Source: Maea johnstoni (Eukaryota; Annelida; Polychaeta; Spionida; Magelonidae). From it: DNA of 64,000 nucleotides. How positions within the stretch are numbered: the first letter of the stretch is position 1; each line of letters starts with the position of its first letter. Location: assembly GCA_963942565.1 (NCBI GenBank), contig CAWWDR010001049.1, positions 248,001 to 312,000 on the forward strand, given 5' to 3'. The translations under genes and the position numbers were made by a program. Positions 24,603 through 33,711 of this stretch are shown piece by piece. Under the pieces are notes generated by a model that did no database searches, was not told the DNA's origin, and worked only from the letters and a program-made list of their open reading frames with translations.

Positions 24603-25814
24603 ATGAATTCCAAAAAACTCGAAAATAATCGAAAAATGAAATTCCTGACACTTGGTCTTATTGTATTAAGTATCCTTTTCAGCCTTCCCGGACTAGTCAC
24701 AATGACTCAGATCGGACAAATCCTGGCCATACCTAACGAATGGGTATTTAACTATTTCAGATATCGTACACTGTTCCTCTCTTTGATGATTATCAGTTTC
24801 ATCGCCGGAGTAATCGTAAACTATAAGTATAATATTTTTAGAACAAGAATTGTACTTCTGGGAGTTACCTGTCAGGCATTTGTCATCTTTCTATCAGTCT
24901 TTTTTATATCGTACGCTATGTTCCCCTCTCAACATCTGAAAGCTGAATATGTACCTGTATCTGAATTCACCCTGGCAGAGGATGCAATCAACATTGAATC
25001 AGATCTGGATGATATAGTTTATGTCATAGAGTATAAAGGTGAATCTGTGGCTTTTCCCAGAAACACCATGTCCATTCCTCCCTTAGCTGGAGTCACTCTT
25101 GCTGGAAAAGAAGTTCTTCTCGCTAACTGCGTACTGAGTAACCTCGCATTGGCCTATAATCCCGGTTTCAATGGTGAAGATACTGATTTTCGTGTACAGG
25201 CTCAGGTAAATAACAATCTTACCCTCTATGATAGAAAAACAGGAGAAATTTTTTCTCAGTTCACTGGTAAAAGTGTGTTTAAAGACAGTAAAGCTGAGTT
25301 TTCCGAGACCTTTCCCATACAGATGATGCCTTTTGATTCATATAAAAAGCTCTACCCTGATGGCCAGGTTTACGCATTGAACGAGCTAGGGCTTTTCAGC
25401 TGGATCTGGACGGGTCCGGCCATGCCGAAACTGGTAGACCTCTTCGAAAAAGGAAAACCGATTTACAATACCCTCCCCCAGGATGACCACAGGTTGCCTC
25501 AACAGGAAAAGGTATACGGAGTTCAGTTTAATGGAGAAAGCGCCGCTTATACTCTTGAATATCTTATTCGGGAAAAAGTTGTAAATACGAAAATCGGCTG
25601 TGTGGATGTGGCACTTGTCTATTTCGATGAATATGATACGGTAGGATTATTCGATCGCTCCACAGGGGATAAAACCGTAACCATAGACAATAGTGATGAC
25701 ATTGATACCTTTGGAAATTATCACGATGTCAAACTGAAGCGCCTCAATATGTACAGCGGTGTTTTCTGGATGATATGGAGTTTCTTTAATCCCGACACGA
25801 TCGTTTATTTATAG
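24603..25814 (+). CDS. DUF3179-domain membrane protein
   Basis: ATG 24603 follows AGGAG by a few bases and is preferred to the upstream in-frame ATG at 24552. The amino-terminal region has about three membrane helices (L-T-L-G-L-I-V-L-S-I-L; L-F-L-S-L-M-I-I-S-F-I-A-G; I-V-L-L-G-V-T-C-Q-A-F-V-I-F). The long exported domain has DUF3179 features: E-S-V-A-F-P-R, L-T-L-Y-D-R-K-T-G-E, F-S-Q-F-T-G-K and the repeated V-Q-F-N-G-E-S-A-A-Y. The family's function is unknown. It is transcribed divergently from the regulator at 22903. Confidence 0.8.
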   Translation: MNSKKLENNRKMKFLTLGLIVLSILFSLPGLVTMTQIGQILAIPNEWVFNYFRYRTLFLSLMIISFIAGVIVNYKYNIFRTRIVLLGVTCQAFVIFLSVFFISYAMFPSQHLKAEYVPVSEFTLAEDAINIESDLDDIVYVIEYKGESVAFPRNTMSIPPLAGVTLAGKEVLLANCVLSNLALAYNPGFNGEDTDFRVQAQVNNNLTLYDRKTGEIFSQFTGKSVFKDSKAEFSETFPIQMMPFDSYKKLYPDGQVYALNELGLFSWIWTGPAMPKLVDLFEKGKPIYNTLPQDDHRLPQQEKVYGVQFNGESAAYTLEYLIREKVVNTKIGCVDVALVYFDEYDTVGLFDRSTGDKTVTIDNSDDIDTFGNYHDVKLKRLNMYSGVFWMIWSFFNPDTIVYL

Positions 25815-25827
25815 ATCTCTTTTTTAT

Positions 25828-25875
25828 GGAAACCTACAGTACTGTATTCTGCTGAGGTTTCCAGATGAGACTCTT
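25828..25875 (+). terminator. Terminator-like hairpin
   Basis: GGAAACCT (25828-25835) pairs with AGGTTTCC (25855-25862), and a T-run follows after AGATGAGACTC. The loop is long at 19 bases. It lies just downstream of the DUF3179 stop. Confidence 0.45.
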
Positions 25876-26030
25876 TTTTATCAATAACACTGAAATCCCT
25901 CTTCCTGTTCTCTCTTCCATTCTTTAAAGTCCAAGAACTCTTCAGTTTGTCTGTTGCAAAAAAAATGACGAATCAATATAGGATTTTTTCCTATATACAT
26001 TATTCCGGATACGCTTAATAATTGAACAAT

Positions 26031-26213
26031 ATGATTAATGAAAGAGAAAATTTTTTAGAAAACCAGATAAATATTTATTCAAAGCTCATAGATGATTTAG
26101 AACGTTCCAGAATCAATTATAAACAAAGAAAAGATCTTAAAAACTTCCAGGTTTTGTATAAAAAATATATAGAGGAATACAAGAATCTTCTTTTAGACCA
26201 GCAAGTTGTTTAA
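26031..26213 (+). CDS. Possible small coiled-coil protein
   Basis: The product of about 60 residues (M-I-N-E-R-E-N-F-L-E-N-Q) is highly charged and predicted to be helical. It has no good ribosome-binding site and ends 4 bp before the IS66 remnant. No family was recognised; it may be spurious. Confidence 0.25.
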   Translation: MINERENFLENQINIYSKLIDDLERSRINYKQRKDLKNFQVLYKKYIEEYKNLLLDQQVV

Positions 26214-26216
26214 ATG

Positions 26217-27290
26217 TAAGCGTCAAATAATCCCCGTATTGAAAATTATTTAATAAGATTCCATGGAAGGAGCGCTTCCATTTGAGATAAGTCGGTAACT
26301 TCCGGTAACCGTTCGAAAAGTTTGTTCAGATAGTTAAGAGGTTCAATATTATTGGCTTTTGCTGTTTCGACAAGAGAATACAGTAAAGCCGAAGAATGTG
26401 CTCCTTTAGGAGTATTACAGAATAGCCAGTTTTTTCTGCCGATCACAAATGGCCTGATGGCATTTTCAGCTATATTGTTATCTGGTGTTGTGAAATCATA
26501 ATCCAGATATTTAAAGATTTTCTCAAACTCATTTAAGGTGTAATTAACAGCTTTTCCCAGGAGGCTTGAGGGAACGACATCTTTCCTTCTCTCAATTAGC
26601 CAATCTCTAAACTGATTTCTGATCGGAAAAACAGATTCTTGTCTCTGAGACAGAAAATCTTGTTCAGATAAATTCTCCTTCCTGAGCTCTTTCTCGATCT
26701 TGTAGATTTTCTTGATCAGATCAATTGCAATCTTAGACTGACCGCCTTTTTACCGGCTTTAAAAGATTCCATAAACTTCCGTCTGGCATGAGCAAGACAG
26801 CCTATATGAGTTAGTTCCAGTTGGTTCACAACATGATTATACCCGTCATAACCATCGGTCTGGATTACACCCTTGAATCCATCGAGTAATTTCAGAGGAA
26901 TCTCTTTTCCCCGTCCTTTAAAATAATTAAAGAGAACTATTTTATGATTATCATGTCTTCCGACAGTGACCCCACATATAGGATTTACTTTCCGGTTTTC
27001 TGCTTTTTTCATGTAAGACCTGAATTGTCGTTCATCCATATTGATAAATGGGCCTTCTCTGACAAGTTTCCAGAGGTTTTCATAAAGATCTGTTCCTGCT
27101 AAAGAAACTTTCAAAGACCAGTTGCTCATAGTCTGTCTGCTAATGAAGATGCCCATACGGGCAAATATTCTTTCCTGTCTATACAATGGAATGGCATCGC
27201 AGAATTTAGAAGTGATTACATGAGCCAACAGGCTGGGTGATGTAATACTTCCGGGAATAAGCCGTTTGTAGATGCCCGCAGAAAAAATAT
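26217..27290 (-). mobile_element. IS66 remnant (decayed tnpC)
   Basis: The terminal GTAAGCGTCAAAT at 26217 matches the IS66 end. Read on the minus strand, the sequence holds pieces of a TnpC transposase: 26716-27228 covers the amino part of the core (I-P-L-Y-R-Q-E-R-I-F, N-M-D-E-R, Q-T-D-G-Y-D-G-Y, H-A-R-R-K-F) and 26246-26446 the end (R-K-N-W-L-F, A-L-L-P-W-N). The two are out of frame with each other, and the final-glutamate block around 26450-26480 is read in a different frame. tnpA, tnpB and the upstream part of tnpC are missing. The copy is dead. Confidence 0.85.
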
Positions 27291-27348
27291 TTAAAAGTAA
27301 GTAGATTGCCGATTAATTATTAAGAGAAGAAAATTATAAGGATAAAAG

Positions 27349-27384
27349 AATGCGGGATTTCATTACCACAATCCTTCCCGCATT
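27349..27384. repeat. GC-rich inverted repeat near transposon left end
   Basis: AATGCGGGA (27349-27357) and TCCCGCATT (27376-27384) pair perfectly over 9 bp with an 18-base loop. It lies between the IS66 remnant and the zinc-protein gene and may mark or terminate near the left end of the rearranged element. No T-run follows on the plus strand. Confidence 0.4.
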
Positions 27385-27442
27385 CAAATAAAAAAACAAA
27401 TTAATCGTAATACCTGAATCCATTTATGGCAAGATATTAAAA

Positions 27443-28021
27443 GCAACTCATAGCAAAGAAGATTTTACTAATTGTACTTGTCCTGTCTGTTTTAGTTCTC
27501 TTTTCACATACCATTGTCAGTATCAGAAATATTATTACCAGGAACTCATTTTCATCATCAGAGTCAAATGTCTTATCTGCGGTTGTACTCATGCCCTGAT
27601 TCCTGAGTTTTCTCTGCCGGGGACAAGTATCGGGACAGCTGAAGCAGACAGATATCTGAGATTACGTCAAAAAGAGGTTTCACAAAAGAAGGCGGCTCAG
27701 GTTTTTATAGATCTTGGAATGAATCGGAATTATGGAATAAGTCTTGAAAAGAAATTCAAACAAGCAAACCGTAAGGCAATGGTCTTGTTTTCAAGAGATA
27801 GGGACATTCTTCCCAATCCCTTGTTTCTGTTCCAGTCAGATGAGAATCCATACGATTCTCCAATCCTGACCGTAAACTCTCTTTTTTTGAAAAGAGGTTA
27901 CAATCCTCTCTACTTTTCCCGGAATAATATTCTAAGAATCAGAGAAATCAAAACGGGAAAGACTTTACCACTTAATAAGAGGGCTGTCTGGCCAGATCAT
28001 GTGAAATTAAACTCATCCTAA
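27443..28021 (+). CDS. DUF6431-like zinc-binding transposon protein
   Basis: The frame is open well upstream of the first ATG (27719) and there encodes C-T-C-P-V-C-F and C-L-I-C-G-C-T-H-A-L-I-P, the paired cysteines and T-H-A-L-P block of DUF6431 proteins that accompany a DDE transposase. The true start, near 27440, is unclear because no standard start codon with a ribosome-binding site is evident. The carboxyl part has a helix-turn-helix-like region (L-R-L-R-Q-K-E-V-S-Q-K-K-A-A). It precedes the chimeric transposase frame by 22 bp. A paralogue is at 35009-35557. Confidence 0.55.
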   Translation, partial: ATHSKEDFTNCTCPVCFSSLFTYHCQYQKYYYQELIFIIRVKCLICGCTHALIPEFSLPGTSIGTAEADRYLRLRQKEVSQKKAAQVFIDLGMNRNYGISLEKKFKQANRKAMVLFSRDRDILPNPLFLFQSDENPYDSPILTVNSLFLKRGYNPLYFSRNNILRIREIKTGKTLPLNKRAVWPDHVKLNSS

Positions 28022-28043
28022 ATAATCTTAAGGAGAAAATCAT

Positions 28044-29210
28044 ATGACAGACCCAGAATTTGAATTGAAAAAGAAACAGATCTGTGACTTCAGACACTCT
28101 GTGGTTGCTGAGTTGGGAAATCCATATCTTTCGAGAGGAAAGTTAACTCAGCTGATAAAAGAGAAATCGGGAAGAGAATACGCCATTCCCTATTCTAAAA
28201 GGAAAACTCTGACCGAGGGATGCATCAGACGCTGGCTGAATCTCTACAGAAAATCTGGTAAAGAGGGACTGGCTCCGGGAGTTAGAGATGATAGAGGAAA
28301 ATCCCGCCTTCTGAAGGATGCTCAGCAGACAGCCCTTATACATCTCTTGGAAACAAGACCGGAAATAACAGCCACAGCAGCAGTTAAAATACTTCAGACT
28401 AAAGGAATTATTCAAAATGAGATCTCCAGCTCCTCCCTTTCTCGTTTCATAAAATCCCATGGATTGACCTATAGAGAGAGAAACCGTAATAAAGAGGCTG
28501 AGAAAAGTCTGAAGTTTGATTTCTTCTCTCCACTGGAATGCATTCAGGTAGATGTCATGTATGGTCCGCAGATCCCTGATGAGAAGGGAAAATATCGCAA
28601 AGCACTTCTTATGGCATTCTTAGATGATGCAACCAGAAGAATAATCTATTCCAGATTTTCCTTTTCAGAGAAATCCATACTTTTTGAAGACGGTATCAAG
28701 CATATCCTGAAGACACATGGAATGATCGGACGTCTGTACACAGACAACGGGAGCAGCTTCGTCTCCAATCAGACCAACCATGTTCATCCTATTCTCATAA
28801 TCGATGAGGCTGATAAACTGGGAAATGATATTCTTCAGGAGATCAGACTGATAGCCAATTTTAATTATGATTCTTATGATGCCATTACTATTCTACTCTG
28901 TGGTCAGGAAAATCTTCTCCAGAAGTTTGGACTTTCAATTCTGGAATCTCTGGCCAATTCCGTTACTGTGACAGTCAGAATAAATACTCTTAAAAAAGAG
29001 GAAACCTACTCCTATATCGAACAGAGAATCAGTGATGTTTCTGTGGGAAATTCTCTATTTACAAAAGCTGCGATGAATCTGATCCATAATGCATCGGGTG
29101 GTGTCATGAGAGTGATCAACAATATGGGAGAACATTCTATGATTAAAGCCTATTTGAGTGGATCTGCTACAGTTGAAAAAGAGCACGTTCAAGCCATTTT
29201 GAGTCGGTGA
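28044..29210 (+). pseudogene. In-frame fusion of DDE transposase N-half to AAA ATPase C-half
   Basis: A good ribosome-binding site (AAGGAG) precedes the ATG. Residues 1-245 match the amino half of the neighbouring-type DDE transposase: HTH domains, first catalytic D in Q-V-D-V-M-Y-G-P-Q and second in Y-T-D-N-G-S-S-F. From about residue 249 (near 28780) the protein becomes the second half of an ExeA/TniB ATPase, starting at Walker B (I-L-I-I-D-E-A-D-K-L). The catalytic glutamate region, Walker A and the gene boundary are gone. One deletion that kept the frame explains this. Neither activity should work. Confidence 0.8.
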
Positions 29211-29230
29211 TTATTCATTAAATTATCTTT

Positions 29231-29258
29231 AAAGCGGGTGTTTCCCGCTTTATTTTTT
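29231..29258 (+). terminator. Rho-independent terminator
   Basis: AAAGCGGG (29231-29238) / CCCGCTTT (29244-29251) with a 5-base loop and a following T-run ends the transposon transcript 20 bp after the chimeric gene. Confidence 0.85.
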
Positions 29259-29457
29259 GCTCTAAATTATTCGGGAAATCTAAATGAGAAGATAGTGCGG
29301 GAATCTGTGGGATTATTGATGCTTTATTGAGCCATATTAGGCTGGGAAATTAAGCTATATTAAATCGGGCATCTACACTCCATATATACCCCTTTTCATC
29401 TTCCAAAACATAGTTATATCTTTTTGCTATTTCAATAATCTGTTCCTCAAATGTTAG

Positions 29458-29958
29458 CTATTGAGGTTTATTATAAACCGATTGGACTTCTTTTAAAAAA
29501 TCTTGGAAATGATTAAGAATTATTGCCATTTTTTTTGCTCCATAAAATGTGATATCAATTTCTTCTTCTAAAGTCAGTTCTGGAGCAGAGGGTTTGCAAA
29601 TACCAGAAATTAGATTATTTCCACGTTCAAAAAGATCCTCTATGAGATTTTCATAGTAAAGAGTCAATTTTTTTAACTGCTTATTAATGAGGTATAATAA
29701 TGCTCTATCATTCTCTGTCTTAACACTAAATTTTAGATTTTCAAAGATTCCCTTATGATTTTCATATGCATAGTAATGTTTACTGATCAGTTCAATCCAA
29801 TATTGAAAATCTTTGACATCAATGACTTCCTTATTGAATTGAGTTTCATTTTGAGAAGATTCTAATAATTCTGAAAGTCCATTTTTTAATAGAATTATTT
29901 CTTTATTATTGTTAGGAAGTTTTTTTTCTTGTTCTGTAAATAATGATTCAGTATCCAT
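29458..29958 (-). CDS. Hypothetical helical protein
   Basis: This 166-residue acidic, largely helical protein (L-L-K-N-G-L-S-E-L-L-E; L-Y-L-I-N-K-Q-L-K-K-L-T-L-Y-Y-E-N-L-I-E-D-L) has no signal peptide, membrane segment or recognised motif. Low GC matches the surrounding accessory DNA. No operon partner is evident. Confidence 0.5.
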   Translation of the reverse strand: MDTESLFTEQEKKLPNNNKEIILLKNGLSELLESSQNETQFNKEVIDVKDFQYWIELISKHYYAYENHKGIFENLKFSVKTENDRALLYLINKQLKKLTLYYENLIEDLFERGNNLISGICKPSAPELTLEEEIDITFYGAKKMAIILNHFQDFLKEVQSVYNKPQ

Positions 29959-30360
29959 ATTAAGAATTCTCCTACTGTATTATCAACCAATTTATATAAC
30001 TGTAATTATTCTAAAATTGTTAGAATTGGTTTTCATCGATAACTATACACATAGATCAATACTTTTCAAATGCAAAACGGAATTAGGTATATTTTATATG
30101 CAATTGTGTTCCAGAAAAAATATCCATATCAAAAGGATTAAAGACTACACCAAATGCATCCACAAATGATTTATCGATAATCATCCGAAAAATATTATTA
30201 CACATAAATGAATGATTTAAATTTACCATCTACTTTAGATTGTCATTAAGCGAATACAGACCGATCCATATTTACAATTTATAAACCATATAAAAGACAT
30301 TAATATGCGATGATAACCAGCTCATGTAATTATTTTTTTACTCACACTACACTCACCAGA
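29959..30360. other. AT-rich intergenic interval
   Basis: No credible gene. The part at about 30096-30260 resembles 32610-32800 on the other side of the tandem array and IS1182 copy 2, sharing the 18-base core TATCAAAAGGATTAAAGA and several nearby blocks. Confidence 0.5.
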
Positions 30361-30703
30361 AACTGATGACGGACCTGTCCGTTGAATGTGTTTTAAGATC
30401 ACATATCGTTCTCCAGTAAGCGATGACGGACCTGTCCGTTGAATGAGTTTTAATATCGCAGAACACCACCAATGAGCGATGACGTACCTGTCCGTGGTTT
30501 GAGTTTTAACATCGCAGAACGTCCACCAATGAGCGATGACGTACCTGTCCGTGGATTTGAGTTTTAACATCGCAGAACGTCCACCAATGAGCGATGACGT
30601 ACCTGTCCGTGGTTTGAGTTTTAACATCGCAGAACGTCCACCAATGAGCGATGACGTACCTGTCCGTGGTTTGAGTTTTAACATCGCAGAACGTTTGGTG
30701 AAA
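30361..30703. repeat. 57-bp tandem repeat array, six units
   Basis: Units begin near 30361, 30418, 30474, 30531, 30589 and 30646. The four at the right are almost identical; the two at the left are diverged. The consensus starts GAGCGATGACGTACCTGTCC and continues through GAGTTTTAACATCGCAGAAC. Unit length is 57 bp (one unit has an extra A), that is 19 codons, so frames stay open on both strands through the array. No ribosome-binding site or convincing protein is attached. The last unit breaks off into unique sequence near 30697. Confidence 0.85.
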
Positions 30704-30950
30704 CAGTTCGTTATGAGCAATAACCTAAATCGTTACCCATCAACGAAATACAAAAACGCCGGACAATGAGAATTACGAATAATTTGTTATGTAGTATATA
30801 ATTAATAAATGCAGAAAAATACACATGTCGGACAAAAAGACAGAAGTCGGACAGATAGTGAACATTCACTGGTATCCTTAACCCTTACGTAGTAAGAAAA
30901 TAAATAAAAAAAAATTCCAAACAAACGTCTATCGGACGTTCTATATCTTG
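30704..30950. other. Interval between tandem array and IS1182 copy 2
   Basis: No credible gene. It contains two copies of GTCGGACA about 18 bp apart (30827 and 30848) and a small hairpin CGTC-TATC-GGACG near 30928. Otherwise AT-rich sequence. Confidence 0.4.
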
Positions 30951-30954
30951 CTAG

Positions 30955-32583
30955 CAGTCTGTCGGGTTGATAAACCTTCGTAACGTCGAAAATTAAATAA
31001 AATCCCGGTTTGTTAGGCTTTATAGAAATTCTAACCAACTTAATCGGAAAATATAAAATAAAATCAATTTTTCCGTCAATTTTACCCTTTATAGAGTCGT
31101 TTTTATCTCTGGAAGCACTCTCCTACAACATCACAGACAATCGTCTCCCATCGTTCAGTTTGTACAGCCGTTTTAAATTATATGAAAGAGTGACAAGGTC
31201 CCATTCCAGACCTGCTTTTTCTTTCCCTCGCAAAGAAAATTGCCTGAATCCCATTACTGTTTTTATGATGCCAAAAACTGGTTCTACCGTTTGTTTTCGA
31301 AGTTTATACCTTTCTTTTCCTTCTTTGTTCTCAGACGATGAATCATTTTTCTTTTGTGGTTGCATCTTTCGGAGGTGGCGGAGGATCAGCCTTTTCTTCC
31401 AAATCGGCAACAGTCCGGTGGTGACCATGCTTTTCAACAGCACAATAGACAATCGGGCCATTTCCATTATCTTCAACTGCAAGTACAGCTTTTTCACTGA
31501 AATAACCAGTATCAGAACTGACATCACTTATATTTCGAACTGCAGAATCAACACTATCAGTACACGGCTCAAGCTCAAGTTTGTCATTTGCATGAGCCGT
31601 CAAATACTTTCCCAGAATCAACATGCTTCCTTCGGTATCGACAGCTGCCTGGGCATTGTATGACTGCAGGAAGTGGTTGCCGTTTCCTGCTTTCATTATT
31701 GACTTTCTTCATCTGTAAAATTGAACTGCATATTATCAGACGGTGTCTCCCAGGTGGTTTGGGTTCTCTTCCCCGTGGTTTATTACCACTTTCACGGACT
31801 TTATCCCGTTTATTCTTTTCTCTTCATATTCAGCTCGTTTTTCTTTGTAGATCTCTTCATAACGTTCTTCAATGGCAGCTTTAGCCTTCTCCAATGCCTT
31901 CTTTCGATTTTCTCTACGGCTTATTTCATCAGGAATTGTCAGGCCATCGAGAAGTGGCGTGCTGTCTGCCTCCTCTGCTTTCTGTGTTAATTGTTCAATT
32001 TCCAGTTCAAGCTGCTTAATTTTCTTTACAGCCCGTTTATAACTCACTGCCGAATGTTTGCTGGCATTGGCTGAAATCTTAGTTCCGTCGACACTGATAC
32101 CACCGACTTTCTTTAGGTTCCCAATTTCAGAAGCCACCATCAGAACCTTGATAAAAGATTCCTTGAATACATCTCGATTTTTTAAACGGAATGAACATAT
32201 TGTGTCGTGGTCGGATGTTTATCTCCACCGCATATATATCGCACTGCCACATCAAAATACGTTGCCTGTTCAATTTCTCTTGAAGAAAATCTTCCTGTAG
32301 CATAGCTGTAAATCAGCAGTGTCAGCATCATCGCCGGTGGATACTGGGCGTTTCCACTGCCTCGTGTATTTATAGAAAAACTGCTTAGATCCAGTGTATC
32401 TACTGCATCTATTATAAAATGGACCAGGCTGTTTTCGGGTAGCCATTCCCGCAGGTCAGCAGGAAAAAGCATCGGAGTATCTCTGTCAATATTTATAAAA
32501 TTTGCACTCATGAAGGAATTTTATGCGAGAAATTGAATTCTGGAAATTCTTTTTTTTAGAAAGGGGTAAAGTCCGACAGACTG
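30955..32583 (-). mobile_element. IS1182-family element, copy 2 (frame-shifted)
   Basis: The 1629-bp copy is bordered by CTAG on both sides (30951-30954 and 32584-32587). Compared by eye with copy 1 it is seven bases shorter. All seven differences are single-base losses in runs of two to six identical bases, and only one substitution was found (near 31124). The losses are near 31123, 31327, 31346, 31699, 31749, 31818 and 32212. The transposase is therefore split into pieces (32182-32511, 31736-32140, 31343-31696 and 31123-31527, all minus strand). The pattern suggests consensus errors or very recent change. Confidence 0.9.
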
Positions 32584-32587
32584 CTAG

Positions 32588-32865
32588 GCACACCAAAAGT
32601 CACAAATCTACTTTATTTGCAAATGTGTTTTTGTAAAATTATCTTTATCAAAAGGATTAAAGACAGCACCAACTGAATTAAAAATGTATTATCAATAGAA
32701 ACCTGAAATGAGTATAAGATTTCCAATTTCCGAGCCATGATTATTCGCAAATTAACATAACAAATAAATAAGTGATTTCAATTTGTCATCACTGTAATAT
32801 CTCAGATTATTCTGACTAATTCTTCTCACGCTGAGTTAGACTATTTTTCAGATTAAATTGAAGCA
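32588..32865. other. AT-rich intergenic interval
   Basis: No gene. The part at about 32610-32800 is a diverged relative of 30096-30260. The right part leads into the DUF6431/DDE/ATPase transposon, whose left end is not defined. Confidence 0.45.
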
Positions 32866-32892
32866 AAAAAATCCCGCCTTCAAAAGACGGGA
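32866..32892 (-). terminator. Terminator of transposon operon
   Basis: On the minus strand CCCGTC pairs with GGCGGG (one G-T pair), loop of 7, followed by seven T. It lies 10 bp after the ATPase stop. Confidence 0.75.
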
Positions 32893-32901
32893 AATGACTG
32901 T

Positions 32902-33711
32902 TTAGAGAATCAACTCTGTGGCCGCAATCCTGACATGTTCTGCTGCGATCTGCTGTTTTCCCTCAATCGCCGCTGCCAACATAGATGTTTTGGCAACGTA
33001 ATTAGCTTTTCTCAGGATTCCTCCAGAACACTGATGAATGGCAAAAACGGCCTCTTCCGAGAATATGTTTTTTGAAAGCCCTGATAGCTTCAAATGGTGG
33101 AGAAGATACTCTTCCATAACTTCCTTTTTCAAAGCTTCCAGGTGATTTATTCCCAGAACACGGGAAGCCAGAGGCCTGGCCGGGCTCGTCATTAGATGAT
33201 CCATCAATCCATCCTGACCACAGAGTATGACAGGCATAACCGGTTTTGAATCAAACTCAAATTGAGTCAATGTATGAAGCTGTGTGAAAACATTCTGTTT
33301 CAATAAATGTGCCTCATCAATGATCAGTACAGGAGTTACTTTTCTAGCAGCAACTTCAAGTATCTGCTCTCTGATTTTCTGAATCATAAAAGAAATCTGA
33401 TATGAATGAAACTGAATACCAAAAGTAATAAGGATCTTTCTATAGAGTTCAATTAGACTGAACTCTCCCCCAACAATGGGAATCTGATGATATTCACTAG
33501 GGTGCCACTGACTTGCTACATATCTGATTGACGTGGATTTCCCCGACCCGACATCTCCTGTGATGACACTGATCGCCTTCTGCTCAATTGCAAAGAAAAC
33601 TCGTTGTTTCAATGGCGACAGTGACGGGAGCTGGTAGAGATCTTTCACGGGAATGTTCTGGGGAAATGGATCTTTTCTCAATCCATAATGATGTCTGAGA
33701 TTCTTCATCAC
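32902..33711 (-). CDS. ExeA/TniB-type AAA ATPase of transposon
   Basis: The 269-residue protein has Walker A G-D-V-G-S-G-K-S-T, Walker B V-L-I-I-D-E-A-H-L-L and a sensor block I-L-C-G-Q-D. These define the ExeA/TniB/IstB-like AAA+ group that binds DNA and directs the transposase to targets. It starts 4 bp inside the transposase gene. It is full length, unlike the half ATPase fused at 28.78-29.2 kb. Confidence 0.88.
   Translation of the reverse strand: MMKNLRHHYGLRKDPFPQNIPVKDLYQLPSLSPLKQRVFFAIEQKAISVITGDVGSGKSTSIRYVASQWHPSEYHQIPIVGGEFSLIELYRKILITFGIQFHSYQISFMIQKIREQILEVAARKVTPVLIIDEAHLLKQNVFTQLHTLTQFEFDSKPVMPVILCGQDGLMDHLMTSPARPLASRVLGINHLEALKKEVMEEYLLHHLKLSGLSKNIFSEEAVFAIHQCSGGILRKANYVAKTSMLAAAIEGKQQIAAEHVRIAATELIL

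Noticed and set aside
30361-30703. CRISPR array
   Set aside because: Units are 57 bp with no unique spacers between them and no cas genes, so it is a tandem repeat.
30361-30703. Integron attC-like array
   Set aside because: The paired core sites expected of attC are not present in the units and no IntI-type integrase lies nearby.
31010-31990. Several plus-strand frames across IS1182 copy 2
   Set aside because: They are antisense to the transposase and arise from its codon pattern, as the same frames occur over copy 1.
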